Source of the DNA: Stenogyne calaminthoides
Lineage: Eukaryota > Streptophyta > Magnoliopsida > Lamiales > Lamiaceae
Direction of reading: 5' to 3'
Assembly: GCA_037126765.1 (NCBI GenBank)
Contig: JBBCBC010000001.1
Span: forward strand, 34,270,804 to 34,334,803
DNA: 64,000 bases
This document shows, one piece after another, positions 11,101 to 23,026 of this stretch. The notes under the pieces were generated by a model that was not told the origin of the DNA, did no database searches, and was given only the letters and a program-made list of their open reading frames with translations. How positions within the stretch are numbered: the first letter of the stretch is position 1; every line of letters starts with the position of its first letter. The translations under genes were made by a program, and so were the position numbers.

Positions 11101-11860
11101 CAACAACTAGTGCATGAGAATTACCTTTCTTTCCATTCCGCTTGGGTTTGGAACAGGCAGACCTCCAATGCCCCTTTTCACCACAGTTGAAGCACTTCCC
11201 ATTTGGATCCTTCTTGACACCCCAGCATCCCTCACCTTACTCTTGCCCTTGGCAACAGTTGAGTTCGATTGCTTTTGGCCTTTGGCCTTCCTCTTCTTCT
11301 TACCCTCCTTTGCCCTAGAAGATGAAGATGGTCCACTTACCGTCAAAGCTTGAGTTTGGTGTCCCATCAACTTCTCCGCCGAGATCAAAGCTTGCAACAA
11401 GTCAGCTAGAGAGAACTTCTAATTATTCATCTGATAGTTCAATTGAAAATGCTCAAAACTTTTAGGCAGAGAGTGAAGTACCAAATCAATCTGAGTCTCC
11501 AGATCGTAATCTACACCCAGAACATCAAGTTTATTTAGATGAGCCATCATCTTAAGGACATGATCCCTTACGGGCGTGCCCTCCACCATTTTCAGCGAAA
11601 GTATTTCTCGCAAGGTGATCCGACGAGCCGTGCGGTTCTGATGTTGGAACATCTTCTTAAGATTTTCCATGATTTCCGCAGCAGTTGCAAATTCTTGGTG
11701 TTGGTGTTGCAACAAATCCGACACAGATGCCAGGATGGTACACTTAGCCATATCATTGCAATGCTCCGAGTCATCATATTTTTTCTTTTTCGCCTTACTC
11801 GATTCGCTAGTTTGCTCATCAGGTTTTGGAGTATCAAGGATCCACTTGTGCTTTTGTACA
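11101..11860 (-). pseudogene. Element 1 gag, main part (UBN2 fold and zinc knuckle)
   Basis: The capsid-like UBN2/Copia gag region has MFQHQNRTARRITLREIL, LKMVEGTPVRDHVLKM and LDVLGVDYDLETQ. It is followed by a basic linker (KKKRKAKGQKQSN) and a CX2CX4HX4C knuckle, CFNCGEKGHWRSAC, at about 11155-11200. One in-frame stop follows NYQMNN near 11419, and a frameshift precedes the knuckle. The N-terminus is about 9.2 kb away at 21085-21185, because Element 2 inserted into this gene. Gag forms the intracellular particle. Confidence 0.9.
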
Positions 11861-11865
11861 GTGAG

Positions 11866-13708
11866 TGTTGGGATTGTACTGAAAAGTATGCTTTTTACTT
11901 TGTATAATCGAAACTGAATTTTCAGACTTATTTACTGAAATAAATTGTTTATCACTGATGCTTTAAATATTATTGAATGTTACATATATTTACTGCATAA
12001 CTGTTCAATAATTCGTACTTGTTACATTGTAGTTAATTTAGTGATACCAGATCAAAGAAGATTAAATTAACAGTCCCTTGTAACTAAAAGTAGGCCATTC
12101 ACGACCTATATGGAAATGAACAACCCATCGCGAAAGGTTGAGGTGTAAAGCTCAGATTGGTTTGTCTTGACCAAGAGATTACACTAGTGCATGACTGATG
12201 CACTGAATATGACCTACAGGAGGATAAATTCTTCAGAACTGAACAAGGAAGAATTAGACCTCAGTGGTTCGTTGTTTCTCAATCTTCATTCCTTAAATAG
12301 GATCACGTGGGATTGGTAACTATTGCTTTGACTTATCATGGGTAGCGAATCAAAGTGATTCAATACTTTTTATCTTGGGCAATATTATTAGTCACATGTG
12401 ATTACTAAGATTTAATACGAAGAATCGTGGTGCAAGCACGCTTGTTTGATTTGCCCCTTGGAGGTTCATAAGCTTTATCATACCAAATCTTGCAAGTGGA
12501 ATTAGTTTTCGGTATGGATAATAATGTTGAACCGTTCCTTGACCAAGGATAAAAATATTAATTAATGGAAAGCTATTTCAAAGGCTTGAATTAATTAATG
12601 GGCTAGATAATCTTAAACACGGAAATAATGACCGGAGCCATATTGATATAATATGGGTTAAGATGGATAGTCTGATATTAATTATGTAGTGGGATTAATT
12701 AATATTTATGGGCTTGAATTATATTGTGGCTCAATATTATATATTCAAGGTCCATTAGAAGGTCAAATCTTAATTCTCCTAAAGGCCCCCTGAGTAGCCC
12801 AACAAATAGTCCAATAATTGAAAAGGGTGATTAAAATAAAATAAATATTGTTGCTTATTTTTCCTTGATATTTTCGAAATTTATGGATAAAAAGAGGAGA
12901 AAAGATTTTCTTTGAATTTTGTTATGGAATGAAGATATGTATTCTTGGAATACAAAATTATCTCATTAAATTCAAGAAATCTCCCACTTGGTTATTCATA
13001 AGGGATATTTCGAAATTTTTGAAAATAAAGGGCAAGAAAGATTTTCTTGATTTTCTTGAAAAGATATTATGGAAGATATGTATTTCTTGAAATACAAGAA
13101 TATCTCATAAATTCAAGAAGATCCAAATCTTGGAATCTTGGGACCCTTAATTTTCGAAAATTCCATATATTGAGAAGGTGGGATTTTTGTGGAATATTTT
13201 AATTATGGGAAAAAGAATATAGGAGATATATTCAAGATTTCTTGGTGATCAAGAAAAGTCTTTTCCCACATTGGTTTTCTACTGAAAATTTTGACCACTT
13301 CTCACCTATAAATAGGGGATGATTCTTTCATTCCCAAGTACAATTCCATGTGCTGAAAAAATTAGCAAATCCACATAAGTGGTGCAACAAAGTTTATTTT
13401 TTTCCTTTTGTTAATTGTTCGACAAGTGTTCTTCCACCGGATAGTTGAGCAAGGGCTAAGGGAATACTTGGGAAGTCCTTTTGGTTAGTCCGTCCAACCG
13501 AATTCACTTTGTCCCGAGAGAGAATGCGTTCACGTAAACCCGTAGATTCCGTCGTCGTAGGTTTTACGTGGCTTATTATATGCATGATATGTTGTTGCAA
13601 TTATTATTTGAATTAATATATGATTAATTCATGCTAGTAATAATTAAAGAATTAAATTTGTATTTAAATATTCACCCCGAATAGATCTGTGTAACTCATT
13701 CCCCAACA
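11866..13708 (+). repeat. Element 2 5' LTR
   Basis: TGTTGGGATTGTACTG at the start and CCCCAACA at the end. TATAAATA lies at 13307-13314, followed at once by GGGGATGA and TCATTCCC (13315-13335), a stem with one G-U wobble. It pairs with the 3' LTR at 19240-21084. Confidence 0.95.
13307..13335 (+). promoter_or_regulatory. TATA box and TATA-proximal hairpin, Element 2 5' LTR
   Basis: TATAAATA followed directly by GGGGATGA, a 5 nt loop and TCATTCCC. The 3' LTR copy (20685-20712) has a further change (TCATTCTC) that weakens the stem. Confidence 0.6.
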
Positions 13709-13710
13709 AC

Positions 13711-13723
13711 TGGTATCAGAGCC
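13711..13723 (+). other. Primer-binding site, initiator tRNA-Met type
   Basis: TGGTATCAGAGCC, two bases after the 5' LTR, is the standard plant Copia primer-binding site complementary to the 3' end of initiator methionine tRNA. It fixes the orientation of Element 2 as plus. Confidence 0.95.
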
Positions 13724-15208
13724 ACGGTTTACGCTCAATTTTTAAATTGTAATTTAATTCATGGACATTAAATTTGAAATTGGATAGTAGAACCATTAGA
13801 TCTGCTTTTGCGTATCCAATTGTCATGGATTTTAATGTGTTTATTTATGCATGCATATAAACTGTGGTTTTTTTAATTCGATTCGTTCGGATTTGTTTTA
13901 CCTCATGAGAAAATCCACGAGTAGACTAGGATTTGTTTGATTTGATCAATGTAATAGACTAGTCTAGATCTAGGTTTATTTATTTTTTTAAATAAATTGT
14001 AACCGGATCGAAACGAAGAGACGAAGAATTAAAGGACAAAATCTAGAATCGCATAAGACATAAGGCGCTGCTACCGGCACGCACGACGGGCGTTAGGCGA
14101 GGTCGGGCCGGCCGAAAGGCCAAGACGAGGAGCAAAAGCTCGATGCGGCACGGGAACCACAAAGCGCGCTGTGATCTCAAACCGTCGCCCATCGAACCCC
14201 AGCGGATGGGCGACCGACGCGGACTATATGGACTTCGAAATTTGCCGAGGTCGCGGGCGAGGCGGAGGCTGGTGGCGACGCGTCTTGTGGATCTTGTGCG
14301 CCGCTCGCCGACACTGCCGACGGTCTTAGAGTGCCCGGCGAACGGCACGACCAGCCACGGCCGGCGGTCTTGGTTTGGTCTAGGCTGAGCGGCGGCGGAT
14401 CTGCAGTTCTGCATCCGGTGCAAAGCTAACTGGGCGTGGCGTTTCAAGACGAAGTATTTTTTCGAGACGAACGAGTGGGAGAAATTCAAGACGTGTTTCT
14501 TCAAGATCAAGTCAAGAAAAATCAAACCATGACAATTTGATAATTTGTGCCCAATATGTTTATTTTTCTGTTTTGCTTGATTTATTTGTGCTATCTTATG
14601 CTTTATTTAATTTGTTTAAATGTGTTTGCATGAGGGTTGCCAAATGGAAAAATCTCACCTTCAAAATTACTAAGTATGTTTAAACAATTAATTGACAATT
14701 TTATTTCGGATAATAAAATTGAATTAATTTTGACCTCCATGATGTATTTATTTGTGAATTATTTTGGAGAAATTCCCCCAACGGGACGGTCAAAAGATAG
14801 CTTTCACATGAATGAATTCCAAACGGATGATTGTGGGTTATTACTAGTGGCGATTTATGACCCTCCCAACGAGGCTCGATCAAAGTGAAATAATAATCCT
14901 CATTTAATCATGGTTATTACTTAGGTATAAAATTGATATGCATATACTTCCCTAAGTCCTGTCAATTTTATATTGGTCAAGTGGAGCCAACTATTAACTG
15001 GATATTAAAGGTTTGTAAATCGTTCTTGTTTGTAACACTTTGCTTGAATGTGTTTAAATAATGACCCACCCAACATGGCTTATTTAAACTGTTTTTGAGA
15101 TGTTGGGTGATGCATGTTCATATTTTTTTTGGAGATTTTAATATGATGCATGTGATCGAACCTTGTGATATATTTGTGCTTATGCATATTATTATTTATT
15201 TCATTCAT
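13724..15208 (+). other. Element 2 leader with GC-rich module
   Basis: An untranslated leader between primer-binding site and gag. AT-rich flanks enclose a sharply GC-rich block, about 14060-14420, with open frames on both strands that look like composition artefacts. The flanks match the leader of Element 1 (for instance CAAGATCAAG before AAACCATGAC, and the segment at about 14770-15000), but the GC-rich cores do not obviously align. It could hold packaging or translation signals; function unknown. Confidence 0.6.
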
Positions 15209-16190
15209 CATGTCATCGAACCTTTTAATCCACTGCTCAATATACTAAAAGACAATTTGCTCACTAGAGAAAATTTTGTTGATTGGAATCGAAAACTCAC
15301 TATTGTCCTCACTGCACAAAGCCATAACTGGGTTCCGACCACACCTAAGCCGGATAAACCATCAGATGAGTCCACTAAAACGGTTAAGAAAGAGTATGCT
15401 GACTGGGAGCGGTCTAACGAAATGGCAAAGTGTACCATCTTGGCTTTATGTCGATGTGTTGCAACACCAACACCGAACGTTGAGACCGGCCAAGGAAATC
15501 ATGACTAGTCTTAAAGCGATGTTTCAACATCAGAACCGTGTGGCTCGTCAGATCACCATGAGGGACTTGCTCTCTATGAAAATAGTGGAGGGAACGCCCC
15601 GTAAGGGAGAATGTTCTCTAGATGATGGCTCACCTTAATAAACTTGAGGTACTTGGCGCTGAATACGATATCGAGACCCAAATCGATTTAAGTGGTCCAT
15701 TCTTTCTTAGAAAAGCTTTGAAACGATTCGAGGTTGAACTACCGGATGAATAATCGAAGTTCTCGATGCGATCTGTTGCAAGCTTTAGTCTCGGCAGAGG
15801 CGATATTAGGCGAAAGAGCCAAGCCTTGGTGGCAAAACAGACCTTCTTCTTCTTCTAGACCAAGGGGTGGTAAGAACAAGAAAAGGAACAAAGGCCACAA
15901 GCAAGTGAACTCAAGTGTTGCCAATGGCAAAGATAAGGTGAAGAAGGGTGGTGGAGTGAACAAGCCACTAAGGGAAGTGCTTCAACCTGCGGTGAAAAGG
16001 ACATTGGAGGTCGACTGTTCTGCACCCAAAAGGGATGGAAAGAAAGGTAATTCTCACGCACTAGTTGTTGAAACTTGTTTAGTGACGTATGCCTCCCATT
16101 TTGTGGGTGGTGGATCACGGGATCCACTAATCATGTTTGTTTCACATTCTGGGGTTCAAGCGGACCCGACAACTTAGTGGGAGTGAGGGT
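15209..16190 (+). pseudogene. Element 2 gag and protease region (heavily broken)
   Basis: The gag N-terminus (PFNPLLNILKDN, ENFVDWNRKLTIVLTAQ), UBN2 motif (MFQHQNRVARQITMRDLL, MKIVEGTP) and basic linker (KKRNKGHKQVNSS) are recognisable but spread over three frames. The zinc knuckle region is largely destroyed. The protease motif has become ITGSTNHVC-like near 16100-16130. The start codon equivalent near 15208 is out of frame with the rest. Confidence 0.8.
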
Positions 16191-16499
16191 CCTCATCACA
16201 CCGGGCGATGCTACGAGTGGCGGTGGCGATGGGAGAAGTGCACTGTCTTTTTGAAGACAGTAGTTTTAATTTTGAGATATTCTTTACATTCCTAATTTTA
16301 GAAAGAATTTGTTTTCGGTTTCTAAACTTTTTATGATGGATATTCGGTTACTTTTTTAATAAAGTTGTTACCATTTTTTTTTTTGATAAATTTATCTCAT
16401 CATGGAACGTTGTTGAATGATCTCTATACAATTAATCGTGGCACACCACTCACGAAAAGTATCCTATAACACATCAATCAAGCTTTTTTTAAAGAAAAT

Positions 16500-17500
16500 G
16501 TTCATCAAACGTGAACGAGACACTTCTTTGGCATCTACGATTGGGTCATATAAATCCAAAGAGGATCCAAAGTTTGGTGAGAGACGGTTCACTAGGGCTT
16601 CTCCAAGATGAACCGATTCCAACCTGCGAATCATGTTTGGAGGGTAATATGACCAAGAGGGCATTTGGAGCCAAGGGGAATAGGGCCAAAGAAGTGTTAG
16701 AGATCGTTCAGACAGATGTATGTGGTCCAATGTCAACCAAAGCAAGAGGAGGTTATGAGTAATTTTATTGATGATTACTCAAGGTACGGTTACATTTTCC
16801 TTATGAAGCATGAATCTGAGACCTTTGAGAAATTCTAAGAATTTAAGGCTCAAACAGAGAATCATAGGGAAAAACGTATCAAGTCTCTACGATCCGATCG
16901 TGGAGGCGAATACCTCAAATGATGAGTTTTTGAACTACTTATCTGATGAAGGGATTGTATCCCAACTCATCGCACCTTAACCCCTCAACAAAACGGGGTT
17001 GCAGAGCGAAGAAACATAACTCTTTTGGAAATGGTTAGATCAATGATGAGTTATGCGGATCTTCCCGAGTCGTTCTGGGGTCATACCTTGGAAACAGCGA
17101 CTTACATTCTGAACTTGTTGCTATCCAAATAGGTTCCCAAAACTCCCAAATAATTGTGGACCGGGCGCAAGCCTAGTATGAGACACATGAGAATTTGGGG
17201 GTGTCCGCCCACGTGTTGGACAAGGAAGCCGTAAATTGATCCTCGATCGTAATTAAAAAGGTGTTTGTAGGATACCTCGAGGGAACAAAAGGGTGTATGT
17301 TCTATAGTCCCGAAGATCGAAAGGTGGTCATGAGCACCCACTTTAGATTTTTTGGAAGAAGACTATATGAACCAAAGAAAACCCAGAAGTGAGATTACCT
17401 TAAATGAGCTTAGAGGGCAAACCTCGATTACTAATCATATTAGATGATATACCAAACGATACGTTTTCAACCAAGAGCTCCTCAGTAGTGGGAGGGTTGT
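16500..17500 (+). pseudogene. Element 2 integrase remnant
   Basis: Visible are the pre-integrase HLRLGHINPKRIQ and CESCLEGNMTKRAFG, the first aspartate in QTDVCGPMSTKARGG, the second in a SDRGGEY-type segment near 16900, and TPQQNGV with the glutamate region near 16990-17010. Frameshifts near 16765, 16915 and 17220 and several stops disrupt it. Confidence 0.85.
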
Positions 17501-19128
17501 TAGACAGCCCGAGAGATTCATGGGAATAGGAGAGTCCTCGGACTTGATTCCCGGACAAGTAGAATCAGACCCATGGACATATGACGAGGCACTCCAAGAT
17601 AAGGATGCAGTTTCTTGGCAAACAACAATGAAAGCCGAAATGGGTTCTATGTTTCATAATAGAGTGTGGGAGCTAATCGAACCACTTAATGGGGTCAAAC
17701 CCATTGGATGCAAGTGGGTATATAAGAGGAAAAGAGGACCGGACGGGAAGGTTGAAACCTTTAAAGCAAGACTAGTGGCGAAAGGTTATCTCAGAAAGAA
17801 GGGATCCATTATGAGGAAACTTTTTTGCCCGTAACCATGCTTAAGTCCATCCGTATTCTCTTATCGATTGCTGAGCATTTCAATTTTGAAATCTGGCAAA
17901 TGGATGTCAAGACAACTTTCCTTAACGGAAGTCTTGATGAAGAGATCTATATGCAACAACCCCAAGGTTTCATTGAAACAGGTCAAGAACACCTAGTTTG
18001 TAAGCTCAAGAGGTCCATTTACGGACTCAAACAGGCATCCAGAGCTTGGAACCAATGTTTTGATCATGTTATAAAGTCTTATGGGTTTGATCAAAATGAG
18101 TTTGAAAGTTGTGTGTATAAAAAGCGTGTCGGAACTGCATTGGTATTCTTAGTACTATACGTAGATGACATTGTGATCATAGGGAACGATGTGAAGGTGT
18201 GATCAGACGTAAGGGTATGGTTTTCAAAACAGTTTGATATGAAAGACTTAGGGAAAGCCGGACACATCCTTGGGATCAAGATAACTCGAGATCACAGGAA
18301 AAGGATGATCGGGTTATCGCAAGTTTCATACATAGACACTGTCTTGAAACGATTCAGCATGCATGATTCCAAGAAAGGATTCGTACCTTTCAGGCATGGA
18401 ATCCATCTATCCAAGAAAATTTCCCCTAAGACGCAAAAGGAGATAGATGACATGAAAGACATTCCTTGTGCTTCGGCTGTCGGAAACCTTATGTATGAAA
18501 TGTTGTGTACGAGATCGTATATCTGCTTTGCCGTAGGCATGGTAGCAAGATATCAAAGTAACCCATGGAAAGCGCATTGGACGACAGTTAAAAACATTCT
18601 GAAGTGTCTGAAAAGAACTCGGGATAGAATGTTGATTTATCAGTCAGATACTCCAATCCCCATCGGCTACACGGACTCGGATTTCCAATCAGATTTAGAT
18701 TCCAGAAATTATTTGCCTCAGTTAGTGTGTTTCCATTTGGGAAATGTAGCCATCAAATGGACGAGTGTGAAGCAGAAATGCATCACTGACTCAACCATGG
18801 AAGTCGGGTAAGTAGCTGCTTGTGAAGCAGTGAAAGAACCGATTAGGCTCTAGATCTTCTTAGTGGACTTGGATGGTGTTCTGAATTTGTCTAGCAATAT
18901 CTGCTAGGGGCAGTTGCAAATTCAAAAGAACCAAGAGTCCACGAGTCAAACAAGCACACTAAAGGAAAGACATCTTATACGAGAAATCGTTAAGAGAGGA
19001 GATATAGATGTGGCAAAGATAGCGTCTGACGACAGCCTAGCAGATCCATTCACAAAGAGTCTGCCTCTAAATACATTCGAGAGACATGTGGGTGGAATGG
19101 GTGTCAAGACCTTTGCCAATCTGCTTTG
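17501..19128 (+). pseudogene. Element 2 reverse transcriptase and RNase H
   Basis: RT with NRVWELIEP, GCKWVYKRKRG, KARLVAKGY, WQMDVKTTF, KRSIYGLKQASRAW and an intact catalytic VLYVDDIVII (about 18150-18180). The connection domain follows, then RNase H with YTDSDFQSD, KWTSVKQKC and STMEVG. It ends ADPFTKSLPL to FANLL with the stop at 19127-19129. A frameshift lies near 17810 and stops near 18200, 18810 and 18900. Confidence 0.9.
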
Positions 19129-19239
19129 AGTATAAGTGGGAGAAATTATTAGGTTCGTGTAGGTGACATTAGATGCCACGGACTAAGCGAGACATGTTGT
19201 AGTATACTTAAAAGCAGACTTTGAGTATAAGTAGGAGAT
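19124..19239 (+). promoter_or_regulatory. Element 2 duplicated polypurine tract
   Basis: TTTGAGTATAAGTGGGAGA overlaps the pol stop codon (19125-19143) and recurs with one change (GTAGGAGA) directly against the 3' LTR (19219-19238). The intervening hairpin GTGACAT/ATGCCAC (19163-19179) has one mismatch. Layout as in Element 1 and the right-edge element. Confidence 0.75.
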
Positions 19240-21084
19240 TGTTGGGATTATACTGAAAAGTATGTTTTTTACTTTGTATAATCGAAACTGAATTTTCACA
19301 CTTATTTACTGAAATAAATTGTTTATCACTGATGCTTTAAATATGATTGAATGTTACATATATTTACTGCATAACTGTTCAATAATTCGTACGTGTTACA
19401 TTGTAGTTAATTTAGTGATACTAGATCACAGAAGATTAAATTAACAGTCCCTTGTAACTAAAAGTACGCCATTCACGACCTAGATGGAAATGAACAACCC
19501 ATCGCGAAAGGTTGAGGTGTAAAGCTTAGATTGGTTTGTCTTGACCAAGGGATTACACTAGTGCATGACTGATGGACTGAATAGGACCTACAGGAGGATA
19601 AATTCTTCAGAACTGAACAAGGAAGAATTAGACCTCAGTGGTTCGTTGTTTCTTAATCTTCGTTCCTTAAATAGGATCACGTGGGATTGGTAACTATTGC
19701 TTTGACTTATCATGGGTAGCGAATCAAAGAGATTCAATATTTTTTATCTTGGGCAATATTATTAGTCACATGTGATTACTAAGATTTAATACGAAGAATC
19801 ATGTGCAAGTACGCTTGTTTGATTTGCCCCCTTGGGAGGTTCATAAGCTTTATCATACCAAATCTTGCAAGTGGAATTAGTTTCCGGTATGGATAATAAT
19901 GTTGAACCGTTCCTTGACCAAGGATAAAAGATATTAATTAATGGAAAGCTATTTCAGTGGCTTGAATTAATTAATGGGCTAGATAATCTTAAACACGGGA
20001 AATAATGACCGGGAGCCATATTGACTGTAATATGGGTTAAGATGGATAGTGCAATATTAATTATGTAGTGGGATTAATTAATATTTATGGGCTTGAATTA
20101 TATTGTGGCTCAATATTAGATATTCAAGGTCCATTAGAAGGTCAAATCTTAATTCTCCTAAAGCCCCCCTGAGTAGCCCAACAAATAGTCCAATAACTGA
20201 AAAATGTGATTAAAATAAAATAAATATTGTTGCTTATTTTTCCTTGATATTTTCGAAATTTATGGATAAAAGAGGGAGAAAGATTTTCTTTGAATTTTGT
20301 TATGGAATGAAGATATGTATTCTTGGAATACAAGATTATCTCATTAAATTCAAGAAATCCCCCACTTGGTTATTCATAAGGGATATTTCGAAATTTTTGA
20401 AAATAAAGGGCAAGAAAGATTTTATTTATTTTCTTGAAAAGATATTATGGAAGGTATGTATTTCTTGAAATACAAGCATATCTCATAAATTCAAGAAGAT
20501 CCAAATCTTGGAATCTTAGGACCCTTAATTTTCGAAAATTCCATATATTGAGAAGGTGGGATTTTTGTGGAATATTTTAATTATGGGAAAAAGAATATAG
20601 GAGATATATTCAAGATTTCTTGGTGATCAAGAAAAGTCTTTTCCCACATTGGTTTTCTACTGAAAATTTCGACCACTTCTCACCTATAAATAGGGGATGA
20701 TTCTTTCATTCTCAAGTACAATTCCATGTGCTGGAAAAATTAGCAAATCCACACAAGTGGTGCAACAAAGTTTATTTTTTTTCTTTTGTTAATTGTTCGA
20801 CAAGTGTCCTTCCACCGGATAGTTGAGCAAGGGCTAAGGGAATACTTGGGAAGTCCTTTTGGTTAGTCCGTCCAACCGAATTCACTGCCATCCCGAGAGG
20901 TACGTTCACGTAAACCCGTAGATTCCGCATGCGTAGGTTTTATGTGGCTTATTATATGCATGATATGTTGTTGCAATTATTATTTGAATTAATATAGGAT
21001 TAATTCATGCTAGTAATAATTAAAGAATTAAATTTGTATTTAAATATTCACCCCGAATAGATCTGTGCAACTCATTCCCCAACA
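19240..21084 (+). repeat. Element 2 3' LTR
   Basis: Same ends as the 5' LTR (TGTTGGGATTATACTG to CCCCAACA), then GTGAG and the resumed Element 1 gag. Its TATA box is at 20685-20692. Confidence 0.95.
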
Positions 21085-21185
21085 GTGAGGACAATCATTA
21101 ATTTACGTTTCCAATCAACATAGTTTTCACCAGTTAACCTATGGTCTTTAAGTATAGCATACAGTGGATTAAAAGGTTGCGACAT
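21085..21185 (-). pseudogene. Element 1 gag N-terminus, separated by Element 2
   Basis: The ATG is at 21183-21185 on the minus strand. The product begins MSQPFNPLYAILKD and continues ENYVDWKRKLMIVLT to the GTGAG duplication. Across the insertion the frame resumes as VQKHKWILDTPKPDE at 11860 and below. The start is chosen from this motif and from the long untranslated leader to its right. Confidence 0.9.
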
Positions 21186-23012
21186 GCTGAACTGAAATAA
21201 ATAACAATTTGTATGAGCACAAAAATATCACTTAATTCGATCACATTGTTCATATCAAAATCTCAAAACAATATGAACATGCATCAACCGACATCTCAAA
21301 ACAGTTTAAATAGGTCACGTGGGGTGAACTGTCTATTTAAACACATTTAAACAGGTTACAAACAAGAACAGTTAGGGTATGTTTGTTTCGGGACTCACCT
21401 GGATGGACTTAGGACTTTGAAAACCACGTCCCATTATATTTTGAGATTTAAAATTAAACTTCAAAATCCTATCCTATAATGTACACCTACACCCCTATTT
21501 TTCACAAAATTCAATACAATCACATCACTATTTTTCTCACTCTCAACACAATATAATAATACTACATCAATCATTATTAAACATTGATTTAACATAAAAT
21601 AAAATTCCACCCTATCAAAAACTCAAAACAAACACATATTTTTTACTATTCACCAAGACTTTCAAATCCATAGGATTTTAAAGTCATGACTTCCCCCGCA
21701 CACCTAAATCCCGAAACAAACATACCCTTACAAACCTTTAATTCAAAATTAATAGCCGGCTCCCACTTGACCAATATAAAATTGACAGGGACTTCGGGGA
21801 AGTATATGCATATCAATTTTATACCTAAGTAATAACCATGATTAAATACAGAATTATTACTTCGCTTTGTACGAGCCTCGTGGGGAGGGTCATCATCGCC
21901 ACTAATAATAATTCACAATCATCCTTTTGGGAATTTATTCATGTGAAAACCATTTTTTGGCCGTTCCGTTGGGGAAATTTCTCCAAAATAATTCACAAAT
22001 AAATAAATCATGGAGGTCAAATTTGACGTAATTTTATTATCCAGAATAAAATTTGTCAATAAAACATACTTAGTAATTTTCGAAAGTGAGATTTTCTTTA
22101 GACAGTTCTAAATCATGCAAACACATTTAACAAATAAAATTGCACGAATTTAAAACAAGCATCAAGACAAAATAAATCAAGTTGGGCACATATATCCAAC
22201 TGTCATGGTTTAAATTCCAAATCTTGATCTTGAGAAATCGTCTCTTCTTTTGCCTTCATCGTTTGTCTCGAAAGGCTCCCACTGAATCCGCAACAATTCT
22301 TTAATGAATGTCCTCCGTTTCGGGTTAGGATGATGTCCGGAACACAAGTAGCTCACAACCCGGAATGCGAGTCGCGTGCGCCTAGGCGCATGCTCCGGTC
22401 CGGATCGGTCATCTGGCCCCGCCGCCCATGGCACATGCACGCGGAGCATTGCCCGTCCGCATCCGCGTCTGTGTCCGCGTCCGAGGTCCTTTGCCCAGCG
22501 TCCGAAATAGCCCAGCCCGCATGCGCGTCTTCCGCGCGCCCATGCCACCTCCCCGACCTCCAAGCTTCGCCAGTGCGCGCAATCGGCCTGCCCCGTGCGC
22601 GTCCACCCGATGGTGCGCACGGTCTCCAGGCCTTCGGCCTAGCCCGCGTGTTCCGCCTTGGCATGTATACATCCGGGCACTTAGATGTCCGTCTTTTAAT
22701 CTCCGTCTCCATTTTCGTTCCCGATCCGATTACAATTTATTTACGAAAAATAAATAAACCTACATCTAGTCTAGTCTATTACATTGAACAAATCATACAA
22801 ATTCTAATCTACTCATGGATTTTCTCACGAGACAAAACGAATTCGAACGAATCGAATTAAAAAACAATAATTTATTTGGATATAAATAAACACATTAAAA
22901 TACCATGACAATTGGATACCTACAAAACAGATCTAATAGTTCTACTATCCAATTTTAATTTTAATGAACAACAATTTAAATTACAGTTTAAAATATCAGA
23001 GCCCGAACCAGG
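21186..23012 (-). other. Element 1 leader with GC-rich module and MITE
   Basis: Leader between primer-binding site and gag on the minus strand. It contains a Tourist-like MITE (21375-21727), a segment homologous to the Element 2 leader (about 21740-22200) and a very GC-rich block (about 22330-22680) rich in CGG, GCG and CGC. Long open frames overlap on both strands of the GC-rich block, so none is supported as a gene. About 22700-23010 returns to AT-rich sequence. Confidence 0.6.
21375..21727. mobile_element. Tourist-like MITE (PIF/Harbinger type), TSD TTA
   Basis: A 353 bp element with 19 bp terminal inverted repeats, GGGTATGTTTGTTTCGGGA and its exact complement, flanked by TTA (21372-21374 and 21728-21730). 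The trinucleotide TTA target and GGG terminus are typical of Tourist MITEs. It sits in the Element 1 leader. A diverged relative lies at 36575-36926. Confidence 0.9.
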
Positions 23013-23026
23013 GGTCTAATATCAGT
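23013..23026 (-). other. Decayed primer-binding site of Element 1
   Basis: On the minus strand the LTR end CCCAACA is followed by AC and TGATATTAGACCC, three mismatches from TGGTATCAGAGCC. Two of these are G-to-A or C-to-T transitions, as expected from cytosine methylation decay. It confirms minus orientation and that 23027-24874 is the 5' LTR. Confidence 0.75.

Larger units (their letters stand above)
11866..21084 (+). mobile_element. Element 2: full-structure Copia retrotransposon, plus strand, TSD GTGAG
   Basis: LTRs 11866-13708 and 19240-21084 (1843 and 1845 bp) flank a canonical initiator-Met primer-binding site, decayed gag-pol and a polypurine tract. The duplication GTGAG is perfect (11861-11865 and 21085-21089). 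The target is the gag of Element 1, a related copy in the opposite orientation: leaders, gag, RT and LTRs are recognisably similar. In the first ~265 aligned LTR bases I count about nine differences (~3%), so insertion is fairly recent, yet the coding region has many stops and frameshifts. Confidence 0.95.

Noticed and set aside
14043..14525. 160-codon minus-strand ORF in a GC-rich block
   Set aside because: It is antisense to the leader of Element 2, with no recognisable domain and a competing ORF on the other strand.
22210..22860. Overlapping long ORFs on both strands in a GC-rich block
   Set aside because: Several frames are open at once because stop codons are rare at this composition. 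No domain is recognisable, and the block is inside the Element 1 leader.
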